From NCBI GenBank assembly GCA_900470285.1, contig UCAG01000002.1, positions 62,001-126,000 on the forward strand: DNA of 64,000 nucleotides, in the 5' to 3' direction. This DNA comes from Hyphomicrobiales bacterium (lineage in GTDB: Bacteria > Pseudomonadota > Alphaproteobacteria > Rhizobiales > Rhizobiaceae). This document shows positions 36,878 to 45,474 of this stretch, piece by piece; position 1 is the stretch's first letter, and each line of letters starts with the position of its first letter. Below the pieces are notes generated by a model, which was not told the origin of the DNA, searched no databases, and saw only the letters and a list, made by a program, of their open reading frames with translations. Position numbers and translations under genes: made by a program.

Positions 36878-38572
36878 TTAGCGGATCAGTGTCACATGCT
36901 TGGCACCAAATGCCCAGAGGATACCGCGCACGATCAGCAAAGCTGCAATCACAATCAGCATAATACAGACCGAGAAAGCCGCCGCCTGATTGACCGCCCC
37001 GCGATCAGACAATTGCAGCACAGAGATCGATGCGACCTGCGTTGCCGGTGTGGTGAGAAAGATCACCGCAGACAGCGACACCATGGTGCGCATGAAGAAC
37101 AGAACCCCCACGCCCAGCAATGTCGGCCACAACAGCGGCAGTGTCACTTTACGCAGTGTTGTCAGCACGCTGCCGCCGAGCATGGTTGATGCTTCATCAA
37201 ACGAGCCGCTGATCTGTTTCAGACTAGTTGAGGAAATCAGGAATGCGTGGGCATGGTTATAATAGACACTGAGAATAATGATCAGCGCAAAGCTGCCATA
37301 GAGGAAATGCAGCGGGTTGGACGGATTGTTAAAGGCCAGCACATAACCAAGCCCTAGCACCATACCCGGAACGGCTGACGGCAAGATGGCCAGAAATGCC
37401 AGCGGGCCGGTGAGCGGATTCTTGAACTTCTGCACCGCAATTGCTGTCATACCGGCAATTGCAACGCCCAGCACAGCCGTCGCCAGACTGATCTTCACAC
37501 TGTTCCACAAAGGCGCTGTGCCGTTTTGCACATCGAACTGATAATGCTGAAGCGTAAAGCTCATATTATATGGCCAGAGCTTGACGAAGCTTGCCAGCAC
37601 CACAATCAGAATGACACTCAGGATCAGCGCCATTGTGAAATAGGCATAAAGTCCGAGCAGCAGATCACGTTTACCAGACGGGCGCACAACCATTGGCCGC
37701 GCCTGTGAGGTGAGCAGCGCCTGCTGCTGTTTAGTCAGGCGCTTTTCAACAATCTTGGCGGCAATGGCAGGCATCAGCAGCACAATACCGATAACCGCAC
37801 CCAGACCAAACTGCGCCTGCCCGATCACCTGATTATAGACTTCCGTAGCCAATACGTTGAAATCGCCGCCGATCACCATCGGATTACCGAAATCGGTCAT
37901 CACCAGATTGAACACCACGAAACAGGCGGCAGCCAGACCATAGCGTGTTGCGGGTAAAGTCTGCGTACGGAAAATGCGCCAAGGCCCTGCGCCTAAGACT
38001 TCCGCACTTTCATGCAGCCGTGCATCACTGACAGCCAGCGCTGCCGAGAGGATCAGAAAAGCATAGGGAAAAGCATAAAGCGCATTGGCAATCACCACAC
38101 CCCAGAAACCATAGATATCAATATCCATGCCCATCCAGCGGTTGAGAATACCGTTACGACCGAGCAGCAGCACCAGCCCCTGCGCCTGCACCAGTGACGG
38201 AGCAAAGAGTGGAATAAGCGCCGCCATGCGCAACAGGGATTTGAACGGTACATGGGCACGTTGCAGCGTATAGGCATAGGCATAGGCCATGCCGGTCACA
38301 ATGATCGTGCAGGTCAGCGCCATACCAAGACTATTCAGCACCAGCGTCCAGAAACGCGCGGTTGTGAAAGTGCGGGTAAAATTGCCGAGACCAAAACCTT
38401 CCGGCGTGCTGAAACCCAGCACCAGAATGGCCCAAAGCGGCATGACAAGGAAAATCAGGATCAGAGCTGTAATCCCGATAGTCATCGCCCAGGAAATGAA
38501 GTTGTCGCTAAACAGCCCGCGCTTTAAACCGGCACCGGTCGTTGTGGTTACAGAAGCCTCAGCGCTGCTCAT
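36878..38572 (-). CDS. ABC importer permease, fused double domain (2-aminoethylphosphonate/iron type)
   Basis: 564 residues with about twelve membrane helices in two tandem permease halves, each with an EAA loop (first SAEVLGAGPWRIFRTQTLP, second DEASTMLGGSVLTTLRKVTLP). This fused layout is shared by Fe(3+) (FbpB) and 2-aminoethylphosphonate (PhnU-like) importers. Overall resemblance of the three-gene set favours aminoethylphosphonate. It overlaps the ATPase gene by 4 bp (ATGA), showing coupled translation. Confidence 0.85.
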   Translation of the reverse strand: MSSAEASVTTTTGAGLKRGLFSDNFISWAMTIGITALILIFLVMPLWAILVLGFSTPEGFGLGNFTRTFTTARFWTLVLNSLGMALTCTIIVTGMAYAYAYTLQRAHVPFKSLLRMAALIPLFAPSLVQAQGLVLLLGRNGILNRWMGMDIDIYGFWGVVIANALYAFPYAFLILSAALAVSDARLHESAEVLGAGPWRIFRTQTLPATRYGLAAACFVVFNLVMTDFGNPMVIGGDFNVLATEVYNQVIGQAQFGLGAVIGIVLLMPAIAAKIVEKRLTKQQQALLTSQARPMVVRPSGKRDLLLGLYAYFTMALILSVILIVVLASFVKLWPYNMSFTLQHYQFDVQNGTAPLWNSVKISLATAVLGVAIAGMTAIAVQKFKNPLTGPLAFLAILPSAVPGMVLGLGYVLAFNNPSNPLHFLYGSFALIIILSVYYNHAHAFLISSTSLKQISGSFDEASTMLGGSVLTTLRKVTLPLLWPTLLGVGVLFFMRTMVSLSAVIFLTTPATQVASISVLQLSDRGAVNQAAAFSVCIMLIVIAALLIVRGILWAFGAKHVTLIR

Positions 38573-39639
38573 GACAGCACCCGTAAAGCATCTGCAGGCA
38601 GGTGCAGCGTTACTGCATCACCTGTTTGCGGCAAGTACCCTGCTCTGTTGGAGGTACCGTGCATTTCCACACTGATTTTAACGTCCGGCCGTTTATCCGG
38701 CACTACTTCCAGCCGCGATATATGTCCCAGATAAATCTGGCTGCGGATTGTTGCCGGAAAATGATTATCATCCGGCATGGTTTGCGTTGCAGGCAGCAGA
38801 CTGACAGCCTCAGGACGGATACCGACTTTACTCACAGGTACGGAGCCGGACTCTGCTGCGGTATCCAGCTTGAGCACTTTATCTGCAAAATGCAGGCTGT
38901 TACCGGCAACTTTATCCAGCGTCAGAATATTCATACGGCCGATAAAATCCGCAACAAAGCTGGTTAAAGGCTGCTGATAGAGCGTCTGCGGCGTACCGGT
39001 TTGCTCAATATGTCCGTCTTTCATCACCACGATCACATCGGCCATAGCCAAAGCTTCTTCCTGATCGTGTGTGACCATAATGGTGGTAATACCAACCCGC
39101 TTTTGCAGCGCGCGGATTTCATTGCGCAATTCCTCACGCACCTTTGCATCCAGCGCGGAAAGCGGCTCATCAAGCAGCAAGAGTGACGGATTGGGAGCCA
39201 GTGCGCGGGCAATAGCAATACGCTGCTGCTGACCGCCGGACATTTGCGCCGGTAGTTTTTCGGCCTGATTAGCCAGATGCACCAGATCCAGCATTTCACG
39301 CACACGCGCTGCGATCTGTGCTTTTGTCCAGTTCCGGCACTCAAGCCCGTAGGCAATATTGCGCGCCGCCGTCATATGCGGGAACAGCGAATAGGACTGA
39401 AACACAACGCCGAAATTACGCGACCGCGCGGGCGTATGTGACAAGTCATTGTCACCCAGCATAATCCTGCCGGAATCTATATCTTCCAGCCCCGCAACAG
39501 CACGCAGCAAGGTTGTCTTGCCGCAACCGGAAGGCCCGAGAAAACATACCAGAGAACCATGCGGAATATTCAGAGAAACATTATCAAGGGCTTTCACTGC
39601 GCCATAGCTTTTAATGACATTCTGAATGTTCAAATCCAT
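38569..39639 (-). CDS. ABC importer ATP-binding subunit (2-aminoethylphosphonate type)
   Basis: 356 residues. Walker A GPSGCGKTT, signature MSGGQQQRIAIARA, Walker B LLLLDEPLSALDA, then a TOBE domain (about 240-350). It supplies energy for the fused permease encoded next. A 226-bp gap with a hairpin separates it from the binding-protein gene. Confidence 0.87.
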   Translation of the reverse strand: MDLNIQNVIKSYGAVKALDNVSLNIPHGSLVCFLGPSGCGKTTLLRAVAGLEDIDSGRIMLGDNDLSHTPARSRNFGVVFQSYSLFPHMTAARNIAYGLECRNWTKAQIAARVREMLDLVHLANQAEKLPAQMSGGQQQRIAIARALAPNPSLLLLDEPLSALDAKVREELRNEIRALQKRVGITTIMVTHDQEEALAMADVIVVMKDGHIEQTGTPQTLYQQPLTSFVADFIGRMNILTLDKVAGNSLHFADKVLKLDTAAESGSVPVSKVGIRPEAVSLLPATQTMPDDNHFPATIRSQIYLGHISRLEVVPDKRPDVKISVEMHGTSNRAGYLPQTGDAVTLHLPADALRVLS

Positions 39640-39825
39640 TGGTATATTTCCTTTGGTATTTTGTTTTTATGGGCGCAGATGAAAATCCCTGCGCATTCCC
39701 CGATGCATGACATTTCATGCAGATGCTTGTCAGACTGATTCAAGCGACAGCTTTAAATCTTTGCTTTTCATATATTTTTTACGGCGCAGAAAGCAGTTCG
39801 TTCGAAACTTTGAAGATAAAGAACA

Positions 39826-39855
39826 AGACCGGACAGCTGCAAGGCTGTCCGGTCT
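39826..39855 (-). terminator. hairpin after the phosphonate-type binding protein gene
   Basis: 12-bp perfect stem AGACCGGACAGC and complement, 6-nt loop; on the minus strand TTGTTCTTT follows. It is 10 nt after the binding-protein stop, so most transcripts from there should end here and the ATPase-permease pair would need read-through or its own promoter. Confidence 0.82.
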
Positions 39856-39864
39856 GTTTAACAA

Positions 39865-40872
39865 TTAACGCTCGTATTTCTTCTGCCATGTTTCAATGAT
39901 CTTTGTGCGATCATCGGCTGCGGCTTTGAAATCAACCGCATACATAACCTTGGACACATCTTCAGGAAGACCGGCTTCTTTGAACTTGTCCGGCATTGCG
40001 CCGCCCGGAATCGTTACAATGGCTTTCCACTTGTAATATTCGTCGGCAGCCTGCTTGCTCACAGTCCAGTCCAGAAAACGCTTAGCTGCGTCTTTGTTCT
40101 TGGATGTTGAGACCAGCGCATTGGCTTCCAGCTCATTACCTGCGCCTTCCGACGGGATCACCATGGTAATCGGATAGCCCTCGGCAATATTCTTGATTGC
40201 ACGCAGCTCAAAAGAGGCACCCACAGTATATTCGCCCATTGAAGCCACGTTGCACGGCTTGGAACCGGATTTGATATATTGCGCTACGTTCTTGTCCAGA
40301 CTGTCAAGGAAAGCCCAGCCCTTTTCTTCGCCCATCTGCTGGATCAGCGAGTCAATCTGGATATAGCCGGTACCGGATGATGCAGGGTTTGGCATCACCA
40401 CTTCACCTTTAAAGGCAGGGTCAGTCAGATCGGCCCATGACTTCGGCATTGTCAGGCCTTTGGATTTCAGGCGCTCATTATTCACACAGAAGGCGGCCAT
40501 ATAACCGGTAACTGCAAACCAGCGGTCTTCCTTGTCACGGAATTGCGCAGGCACAGCATCGATATTCGCAGGTTTATAAGGCTCCAGCGTTTTAATAATT
40601 TCAGGATTGAACAGCGAGGTAACTGCAACGCCCCACAGCACGTCATGTTGCGGATTTGCCTGTTCAGCAATGATACGCGCAACAAGGTCGCCGTTGGAAA
40701 GGCGCAGCATATTAATATCCAGATCAGGCAAAGCTTTTTTCGCCTCGGCGAGGAAAGCTGCGGCCTCATCTTCTTCATAAACAGTATAAACCGTCAGCGT
40801 CTCGGCCAGTGCAGAACCGGCCATCAAAGTTGCGGCCAGCGCACCCAGAGTTTTCAGATAAGTCTTGCGCAT
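39865..40872 (-). CDS. periplasmic binding protein of 2-aminoethylphosphonate-type ABC importer
   Basis: 335 residues with a signal peptide (MRKTYLKTLGALAATLMAGSALA, cleavage about 23). The mature protein starts ETLTVYTVYEEDEAAAF, and the ASSGTGYIQIDSL and GASFELRAI blocks fit the putative 2-aminoethylphosphonate binding family (PhnS-like), within the Fe(3+)/spermidine type fold. No phosphonate-degrading enzyme is in the window, so the ligand is inferred only from family resemblance. GGGGGC serves as ribosome-binding site. Confidence 0.85.
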   Translation of the reverse strand: MRKTYLKTLGALAATLMAGSALAETLTVYTVYEEDEAAAFLAEAKKALPDLDINMLRLSNGDLVARIIAEQANPQHDVLWGVAVTSLFNPEIIKTLEPYKPANIDAVPAQFRDKEDRWFAVTGYMAAFCVNNERLKSKGLTMPKSWADLTDPAFKGEVVMPNPASSGTGYIQIDSLIQQMGEEKGWAFLDSLDKNVAQYIKSGSKPCNVASMGEYTVGASFELRAIKNIAEGYPITMVIPSEGAGNELEANALVSTSKNKDAAKRFLDWTVSKQAADEYYKWKAIVTIPGGAMPDKFKEAGLPEDVSKVMYAVDFKAAADDRTKIIETWQKKYER

Positions 40873-41460
40873 ATCAAAGCCCCCATCCCATGGATTTTGT
40901 TTGAGTTTTTATAAAAAGTTCCCGCACATAATGATGAAATAGCCACAGATATCAATGCGAAATTTTGAAAACACACCGGAACACACTGCGCGTGCCCCCT
41001 CCCGCTGCATTCATTCCCGTTGCTTCATTGGTCGCATTAACATGATCTCAAAATGAGACCATTCTTTAAACAATGCTCCGCACAACCTCACAGAAAAGCA
41101 AATCTGTCAGGTCAGCTTCCGAATTCCGGATTAGTCATATTATCGCGGTCGTTGAATGAGACCATTTAACGACGGAATACTCTAAAGTCTGTGGCTACAG
41201 GCGTGTTTTCACACCGGCATTGCATTCACGATCTTGTATAAAAATCAGAGCCGAGTAACGGATCAAAAGCCGTCCCCATCAGGATAATCTCAAAACTGTG
41301 CCTGTGCTTTGGTTCATGCGCATGTCCGTAAGCGGCAAAAAACAGCGCATTTTGTCATAATAAACATTTCAACAAACAAGCATTAAAACTACGATATTTA
41401 TTATCCTTTTAACGGCAATAAATATCGCATCTGACCAGTTCTCTCATGAGACAAAATCGA
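40873..41460. other. 588-bp intergenic region upstream of the phosphonate-type binding protein
   Basis: No gene is visible. It contains a 12-bp direct repeat AATGAGACCATT (41052-41063 and 41155-41166); the first copy overlaps palindrome TCTCAAAATGAGA (41046-41058), the second lies inside an imperfect 26-bp inverted repeat (41148-41173, arms GTCGTTGAATG and CATTTAACGAC). A TTCATGCGCATG palindrome-like site is at about 41313. Near the DUF2865 gene end an 11-bp perfect inverted repeat (CGATATTTATT and complement, 41392-41427) may act in termination. Confidence 0.6.
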
Positions 41461-42402
41461 TCACTCTGTACTGTTAAAAACCTCTGCGCCAGCCGCCGGC
41501 TGCTCCCGCCTGCTTCCCAGGTTGGCCAGCCTGTCATTACCGTCCTGTAAAAAAGCAGGCCCGACAATCCGTACAGTGCGGTCGGATATATCGTTTTCAA
41601 TAACCGGAGCCGAAACCGGCACACTCACCGGCTTTTCAGATATAATGGTTTTTTTCCTGAATTTTCCGGAACTTGTCCGCACCTGTTCAATATAGGAAAA
41701 ATATTTTGCCCAGTTACATTTCTGAAAACTCTCTGAGGCCTGATAGGCATAGGCAGAGCTCAGATTGACATAAGATTCACGCTTATCGACAGATACCATA
41801 TCTGCCGTTTCGGCAGCAGGATCGCTCAAAATATACAAATTGACGTCAGGTGTTTCGCAAATGAAACGGCACTGCGCCAAAGTCTCTTTGATCTTATCAC
41901 TTCGGGCATATTGTGAATGCGGCGCCGGAAAATAATATCCGTCAGACAGACGCACACAAAATAATAATGGTGTCCCTGAATATTGGCCGCCAAACAGATT
42001 GGTATTTTTGGCAAGCTGGGTTTTACTGCCCTGCCCGCTTGGTTTTGATATTACTGCAACGGCAGATGTACCACTGCATTTTGCCAGCGCCGCAGCACTT
42101 TTCTGTAATTGCTTTTGTATGTCACCGCGCCGCTGAGCTAAATCACGGCAAGCATTAAAAAAGCCGCCTTGAGCATTTTCAGCCGTACATTTCCGGCCGC
42201 GTTCCATATTTTTCAAGGCGGTTAATTGGCGCTTTAAAATTATATCGGCAGCAATCAGCGAATTATCAGAACATGTCGCAGCAAGAGCAGGAGAGACTAC
42301 GCCCGTTACAATCAGGGTAAGTATGAGAAGCAATATCTGGCGGAACGTAATCCAACGCACCATAAGCGCGGTCACAACCGGAACACAGAACCTTTTTGAC
42401 AT
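41461..42402 (-). CDS. DUF2865 family exported protein
   Basis: About 313 residues. An N-terminal hydrophobic segment ending VVSPALA (signal peptide) is followed by a coiled-coil part and the DUF2865 core: LFCVRLSDGYYFPAPHSQ, CRFICETPDVNLYI and YVNLSSAYAYQ. Paired cysteines suggest disulfides in the periplasm. DUF2865 is a Rhizobiales-centred family of unknown function. Start uncertain: ATG 42402 has GGAGG directly adjacent, while an ATG at 42363 gives the neater signal peptide. Confidence 0.82.
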   Translation of the reverse strand: MSKRFCVPVVTALMVRWITFRQILLLILTLIVTGVVSPALAATCSDNSLIAADIILKRQLTALKNMERGRKCTAENAQGGFFNACRDLAQRRGDIQKQLQKSAAALAKCSGTSAVAVISKPSGQGSKTQLAKNTNLFGGQYSGTPLLFCVRLSDGYYFPAPHSQYARSDKIKETLAQCRFICETPDVNLYILSDPAAETADMVSVDKRESYVNLSSAYAYQASESFQKCNWAKYFSYIEQVRTSSGKFRKKTIISEKPVSVPVSAPVIENDISDRTVRIVGPAFLQDGNDRLANLGSRREQPAAGAEVFNSTE

Positions 42403-42482
42403 CCTCCACTTAACCACAGTCCCCTCCGCATGTTTATATAACGGCCGAATTGAGCAAAGAATTACAAAGCTTTACCGGTGAA

Positions 42483-43643
42483 TCATGTAGCAAATATTTC
42501 AACCCGGTTACGACCATTATTTTTAGCTATATACAGGCTGATGTCTGCTTTTTTTGTCATATCGGAAAAAGAGGTTACACCTGCCACTGCCTGACAGACT
42601 CCGGCGCTGATTGTCAGGCGCACAATACCGTCACCATGCTCAAACGCATCATTCTCGGCTGCCTGACGAACACGCTCGGCAAATTCATAGGCTTCGCTCA
42701 TCGCCGTATCAGGAAGAATGACAGCAAATTCTTCTCCGCCTATACGGGCAATAAAGTCTTTTTTCCGGAAAACTGTCATCAGAATTCCGGAAAAACGCTG
42801 CAAGGCAATATCACCGGCAGCATGACCGAACTGGTCGTTAATCCGCTTAAAATGATCGATATCCAGCAAGATTAAAGCGAGTGAACCATCCGCAGGATCA
42901 CGCTCCGCCAAAGTCAGCTCGAAAGCCCGGCGGTTATACAGACCTGTCAGCTGATCAAGCAGAGCCATCTGCTTGAGCTCAGAAATTCCGCGTTCATAGG
43001 CAATCGATATCGCGAAGGCACCGCTCGCAACAATATGCACCGAAATTATCAGAAGCATAGCTGTCAGAAAGCCGTCTTGCGGCAACAGGGTCATATTTTG
43101 CGGCCCCAAGATCCATCCCTGCAATACGCGTGAGACAAATGCACCGCCCACAATTCCGTAAGCAATAATCAAACCCCAGCGGGATGGCAAAGTCTCACCG
43201 TTCGGCCGGACCAGCTCACGAATAACCAGAATGATTTCAACCAGAAAAATAAAATTGACAAAACCAAATATGAATCTGTTGCTCAGATAGGCCGAAAACA
43301 GATAAGGCAGCAGCAAAATCAAGATAATGAGTAAATTAATCTCAATATAATTTTTACGGTAAAAAAAACTGCGCAAAGCCTGCCATCGCAGCGCTATCCC
43401 CATGACCATAAAGCTGTTTACAACAATCAATTGCAACATCTTTGTACGATCAATAATAACAAATGCTGTAAAACCTACAGACAAAACCGTATTCGCTGCC
43501 ACCCAGTATAACCAGTAGGTTCTGTCACGCTGCTTCAGCCAGATACAAAAGAAAGCAATCGCAAACGCTGCCAGAGAAATAGCGTTTACGGTAAATAATG
43601 AATTTGGATCAATATCTGCCAGGTATTGAATAGGCATCGACAA
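42483..43643 (-). CDS. membrane-bound diguanylate cyclase (GGDEF)
   Basis: 386 residues. About six or seven membrane helices (1-205) of a 7TM-type sensor are followed by a GGDEF domain (about 215-386). The active site reads RIGGEEFAVI, and the product-inhibition I-site RKKD lies five residues upstream, so it should make c-di-GMP and be feedback controlled. No EAL domain. The signal it senses is unknown. Confidence 0.92.
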   Translation of the reverse strand: MSMPIQYLADIDPNSLFTVNAISLAAFAIAFFCIWLKQRDRTYWLYWVAANTVLSVGFTAFVIIDRTKMLQLIVVNSFMVMGIALRWQALRSFFYRKNYIEINLLIILILLLPYLFSAYLSNRFIFGFVNFIFLVEIILVIRELVRPNGETLPSRWGLIIAYGIVGGAFVSRVLQGWILGPQNMTLLPQDGFLTAMLLIISVHIVASGAFAISIAYERGISELKQMALLDQLTGLYNRRAFELTLAERDPADGSLALILLDIDHFKRINDQFGHAAGDIALQRFSGILMTVFRKKDFIARIGGEEFAVILPDTAMSEAYEFAERVRQAAENDAFEHGDGIVRLTISAGVCQAVAGVTSFSDMTKKADISLYIAKNNGRNRVEIFAT

Positions 43644-44075
43644 TCAAATCCTTCACGTCGACAAACGAAATACTCCCGGAATGCGCTTTATCTCAGAGTC
43701 CTGCCCGTCAAGGGGAAGATGTCAGTATGCGGCTCTGTAAACCAAACATATTCATAAGGTGTGCCGCCATGTCAGAGAGCATCACATTTCCATAACATTA
43801 TGCAAAAATATCCCGCTATCATCTTTTAGCGCAAAAAGCGATATTTTGAATAGCAGATAACAAAATAAGATATATTTCAGAAAAACTTAATATTATTGAG
43901 TTCAGACAGACTGTTTAAACTATATTATAAAAAACTTAGTTTTATCCATTCTGCTCCCAGTACATATCCAAGTTGAAGATAGCCAGCGTAGTGACAGCAT
44001 TACGAATACAAAGTTTTTAAGATGCGAAAAAATTACTGCACTCTGAAATGCGTAAAATCGTGATGCGGGGAAAAT
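43644..44075. other. intergenic region upstream of the diguanylate cyclase gene
   Basis: No gene seen in 430 bp of A+T-rich sequence. A nested inverted repeat lies at 43805-43847 (outer arms AAAATATC and GATATTTT, inner arms CGCTA and TAGCG), placed where it could regulate the cyclase gene or end a transcript. Confidence 0.5.
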
Positions 44076-44150
44076 TGGCTGGGGCGCCTGGATTCGAACC
44101 AGGGGATGGCGGTACCAAAAACCGCTGCCTTACCGCTTGGCTACGCCCCA
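44076..44150 (-). tRNA. tRNA-Gln (anticodon TTG)
   Basis: 75 nt on the minus strand including an encoded CCA. The acceptor stem is TGGGGCG pairing with CGCCCCA, the discriminator base is G, the anticodon stem GCGGT/ACCGC encloses loop TTTTGGT (anticodon TTG), and the T arm contains GGTTCGAATCC. All cloverleaf arms form. Confidence 0.97.
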
Positions 44151-44475
44151 ATACAAATCACGGAGAGATTCCGTGGCGGTTGATCCGGCTTATAGCCGCA
44201 AGAAATCCATTGTGCAATGCATTGAAATCAGATTTTTACATTTTAAAACAAAGCAAATTTCGCTGGTGTCAAAAATACATTTCACCACCACCATTTCACA
44301 ACTTTAGCGTTCCTCAACGTTCTGGAAAAGCTGTTCACAAACGCGTAAAGACAATATCACTTGAGAAAGTTTGACTGCGATCCGATTTTTTATGGCGGGT
44401 TCAGGCAACCTGCTTCAGATTAGATACCACATCCAACCGCTTGCCGGATTATCTTACCCCTTGGGAGACAGCAGC
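44151..44475. other. intergenic region between tRNA-Gln and the wbkF homologue
   Basis: Holds the tRNA-Gln promoter and the leader of the wbkF-like gene. The reading frame of that gene is open leftward to 44371, but no good start or homology appears there, so I treat it as untranslated. Nothing else recognisable. Confidence 0.5.
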
Positions 44476-45474
44476 TTGTCAGCTTATCTGTGGATTTTTC
44501 CTCTTTGCTTCATCTTTTCCACGCTCCTGCTCCTAATTTTAAAACACAGGCTTCCTGCAGGTTTTCTTTCTGCAGGCTTCAATCCGCGCTCCAACCATTC
44601 TGTTCCCGCCAGACAAATCGGCGGATTGTCCTGCATTCCGGTTTTCATATTTGCACTTATTATTTTGGGTCTATCGGAAATGATACCGGCACGGATGAGC
44701 ATCAGCCTTATCATTGCGGCCACGCTAGTCTGGGTTACCGGCTATTTGGATGACCAAAAAGAACTGTCTGTACATGCAAGACTTCCTCTGCAGCTTCTCG
44801 CCGCAATGTTTGCTGTTTACAGTTTAGGCGCTGATTTCCGGCTCCTATCCGAGCTTCTTCCCTATTGGCTCGAGATGCTGCTTTTGACCATCGCCATCCT
44901 CGGCAGTATTAATGTCGCCAACTTTATGGACGGTCTGGACTGGATGACTGTCACCGGAATTGGAATTCCATTATTCCTGCTTGGAATTCTTTCGGCCATA
45001 TTTCTTCAAGAACCTGCAATACCAGCTATTAGTCTGGCGATGGCTGGCGCTCTCGCAGGATTTGCAGTTTTTAACCGCCCGCCAGCCTCAATCTTTCTCG
45101 GTGATTCCGGCAGTCTGCCACTTGGTCTGATTACCGGTGCAGTGTTTCTGCTCTTTGCCGGACAAGCAGGCATTATTCCCGCTCTCATTCTACCGCTTTA
45201 TTATATTCTCGACGCAGGCAGCACGATTATTCTACGTCTCAGCAAGGGTGAGAATATATTACAGGCTCACTCTTCCCATGCCTATCAGATCGCAAAACGT
45301 TCAGGAAAATCCGTATATTTTGTTACCGGCAGCCTAGCGATGCTCAATCTGATATTGGGCATAATCACAGCAGCCGTATTGTGGTCCGGCACCTTTATGG
45401 GGCAGCTATCCGGCCTGATAGGCGCAATTGTGCTTACAACACTGCTGATCCTGTTTTTCCGCAAAACAGTTTGA
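44476..45474 (+). CDS. wbkF: polyprenyl-phosphate sugar-1-phosphate transferase (WbkF/WecA family)
   Basis: Inner-membrane enzyme that primes O-antigen synthesis by putting a sugar phosphate on undecaprenyl phosphate. About 332 residues with ten or more helices. Family motifs: GYLDDQKELSVHARLPLQLL (Asp-Asp), NFMDGLDWM, GDSGSLPLG and SHAYQIAKR. No ATG lies between the upstream frame and the first helix; TTG 44476 has GGGAGA 7 nt upstream and starts right before the first helix, so I prefer it. The adjacent wbkD homologue supports the Brucella WbkF assignment. Confidence 0.85.
   Translation: MSAYLWIFPLCFIFSTLLLLILKHRLPAGFLSAGFNPRSNHSVPARQIGGLSCIPVFIFALIILGLSEMIPARMSISLIIAATLVWVTGYLDDQKELSVHARLPLQLLAAMFAVYSLGADFRLLSELLPYWLEMLLLTIAILGSINVANFMDGLDWMTVTGIGIPLFLLGILSAIFLQEPAIPAISLAMAGALAGFAVFNRPPASIFLGDSGSLPLGLITGAVFLLFAGQAGIIPALILPLYYILDAGSTIILRLSKGENILQAHSSHAYQIAKRSGKSVYFVTGSLAMLNLILGIITAAVLWSGTFMGQLSGLIGAIVLTTLLILFFRKTV

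Noticed and set aside
39656-39825. A Pho box upstream of the phosphonate-type ATPase gene
   Set aside because: One half-site (CTGACAA) matches moderately but the phased neighbours do not, unlike the array upstream of ugpB.
35621-40872. A complete 2-aminoethylphosphonate degradation pathway
   Set aside because: Only importer genes and a generic class I aminotransferase are present; no PhnW, PhnX, PhnY/PhnA or C-P lyase genes.
44048-44374. 108-codon open frame near 44.1 kb
   Set aside because: It runs through the tRNA-Gln gene, so it is not coding.
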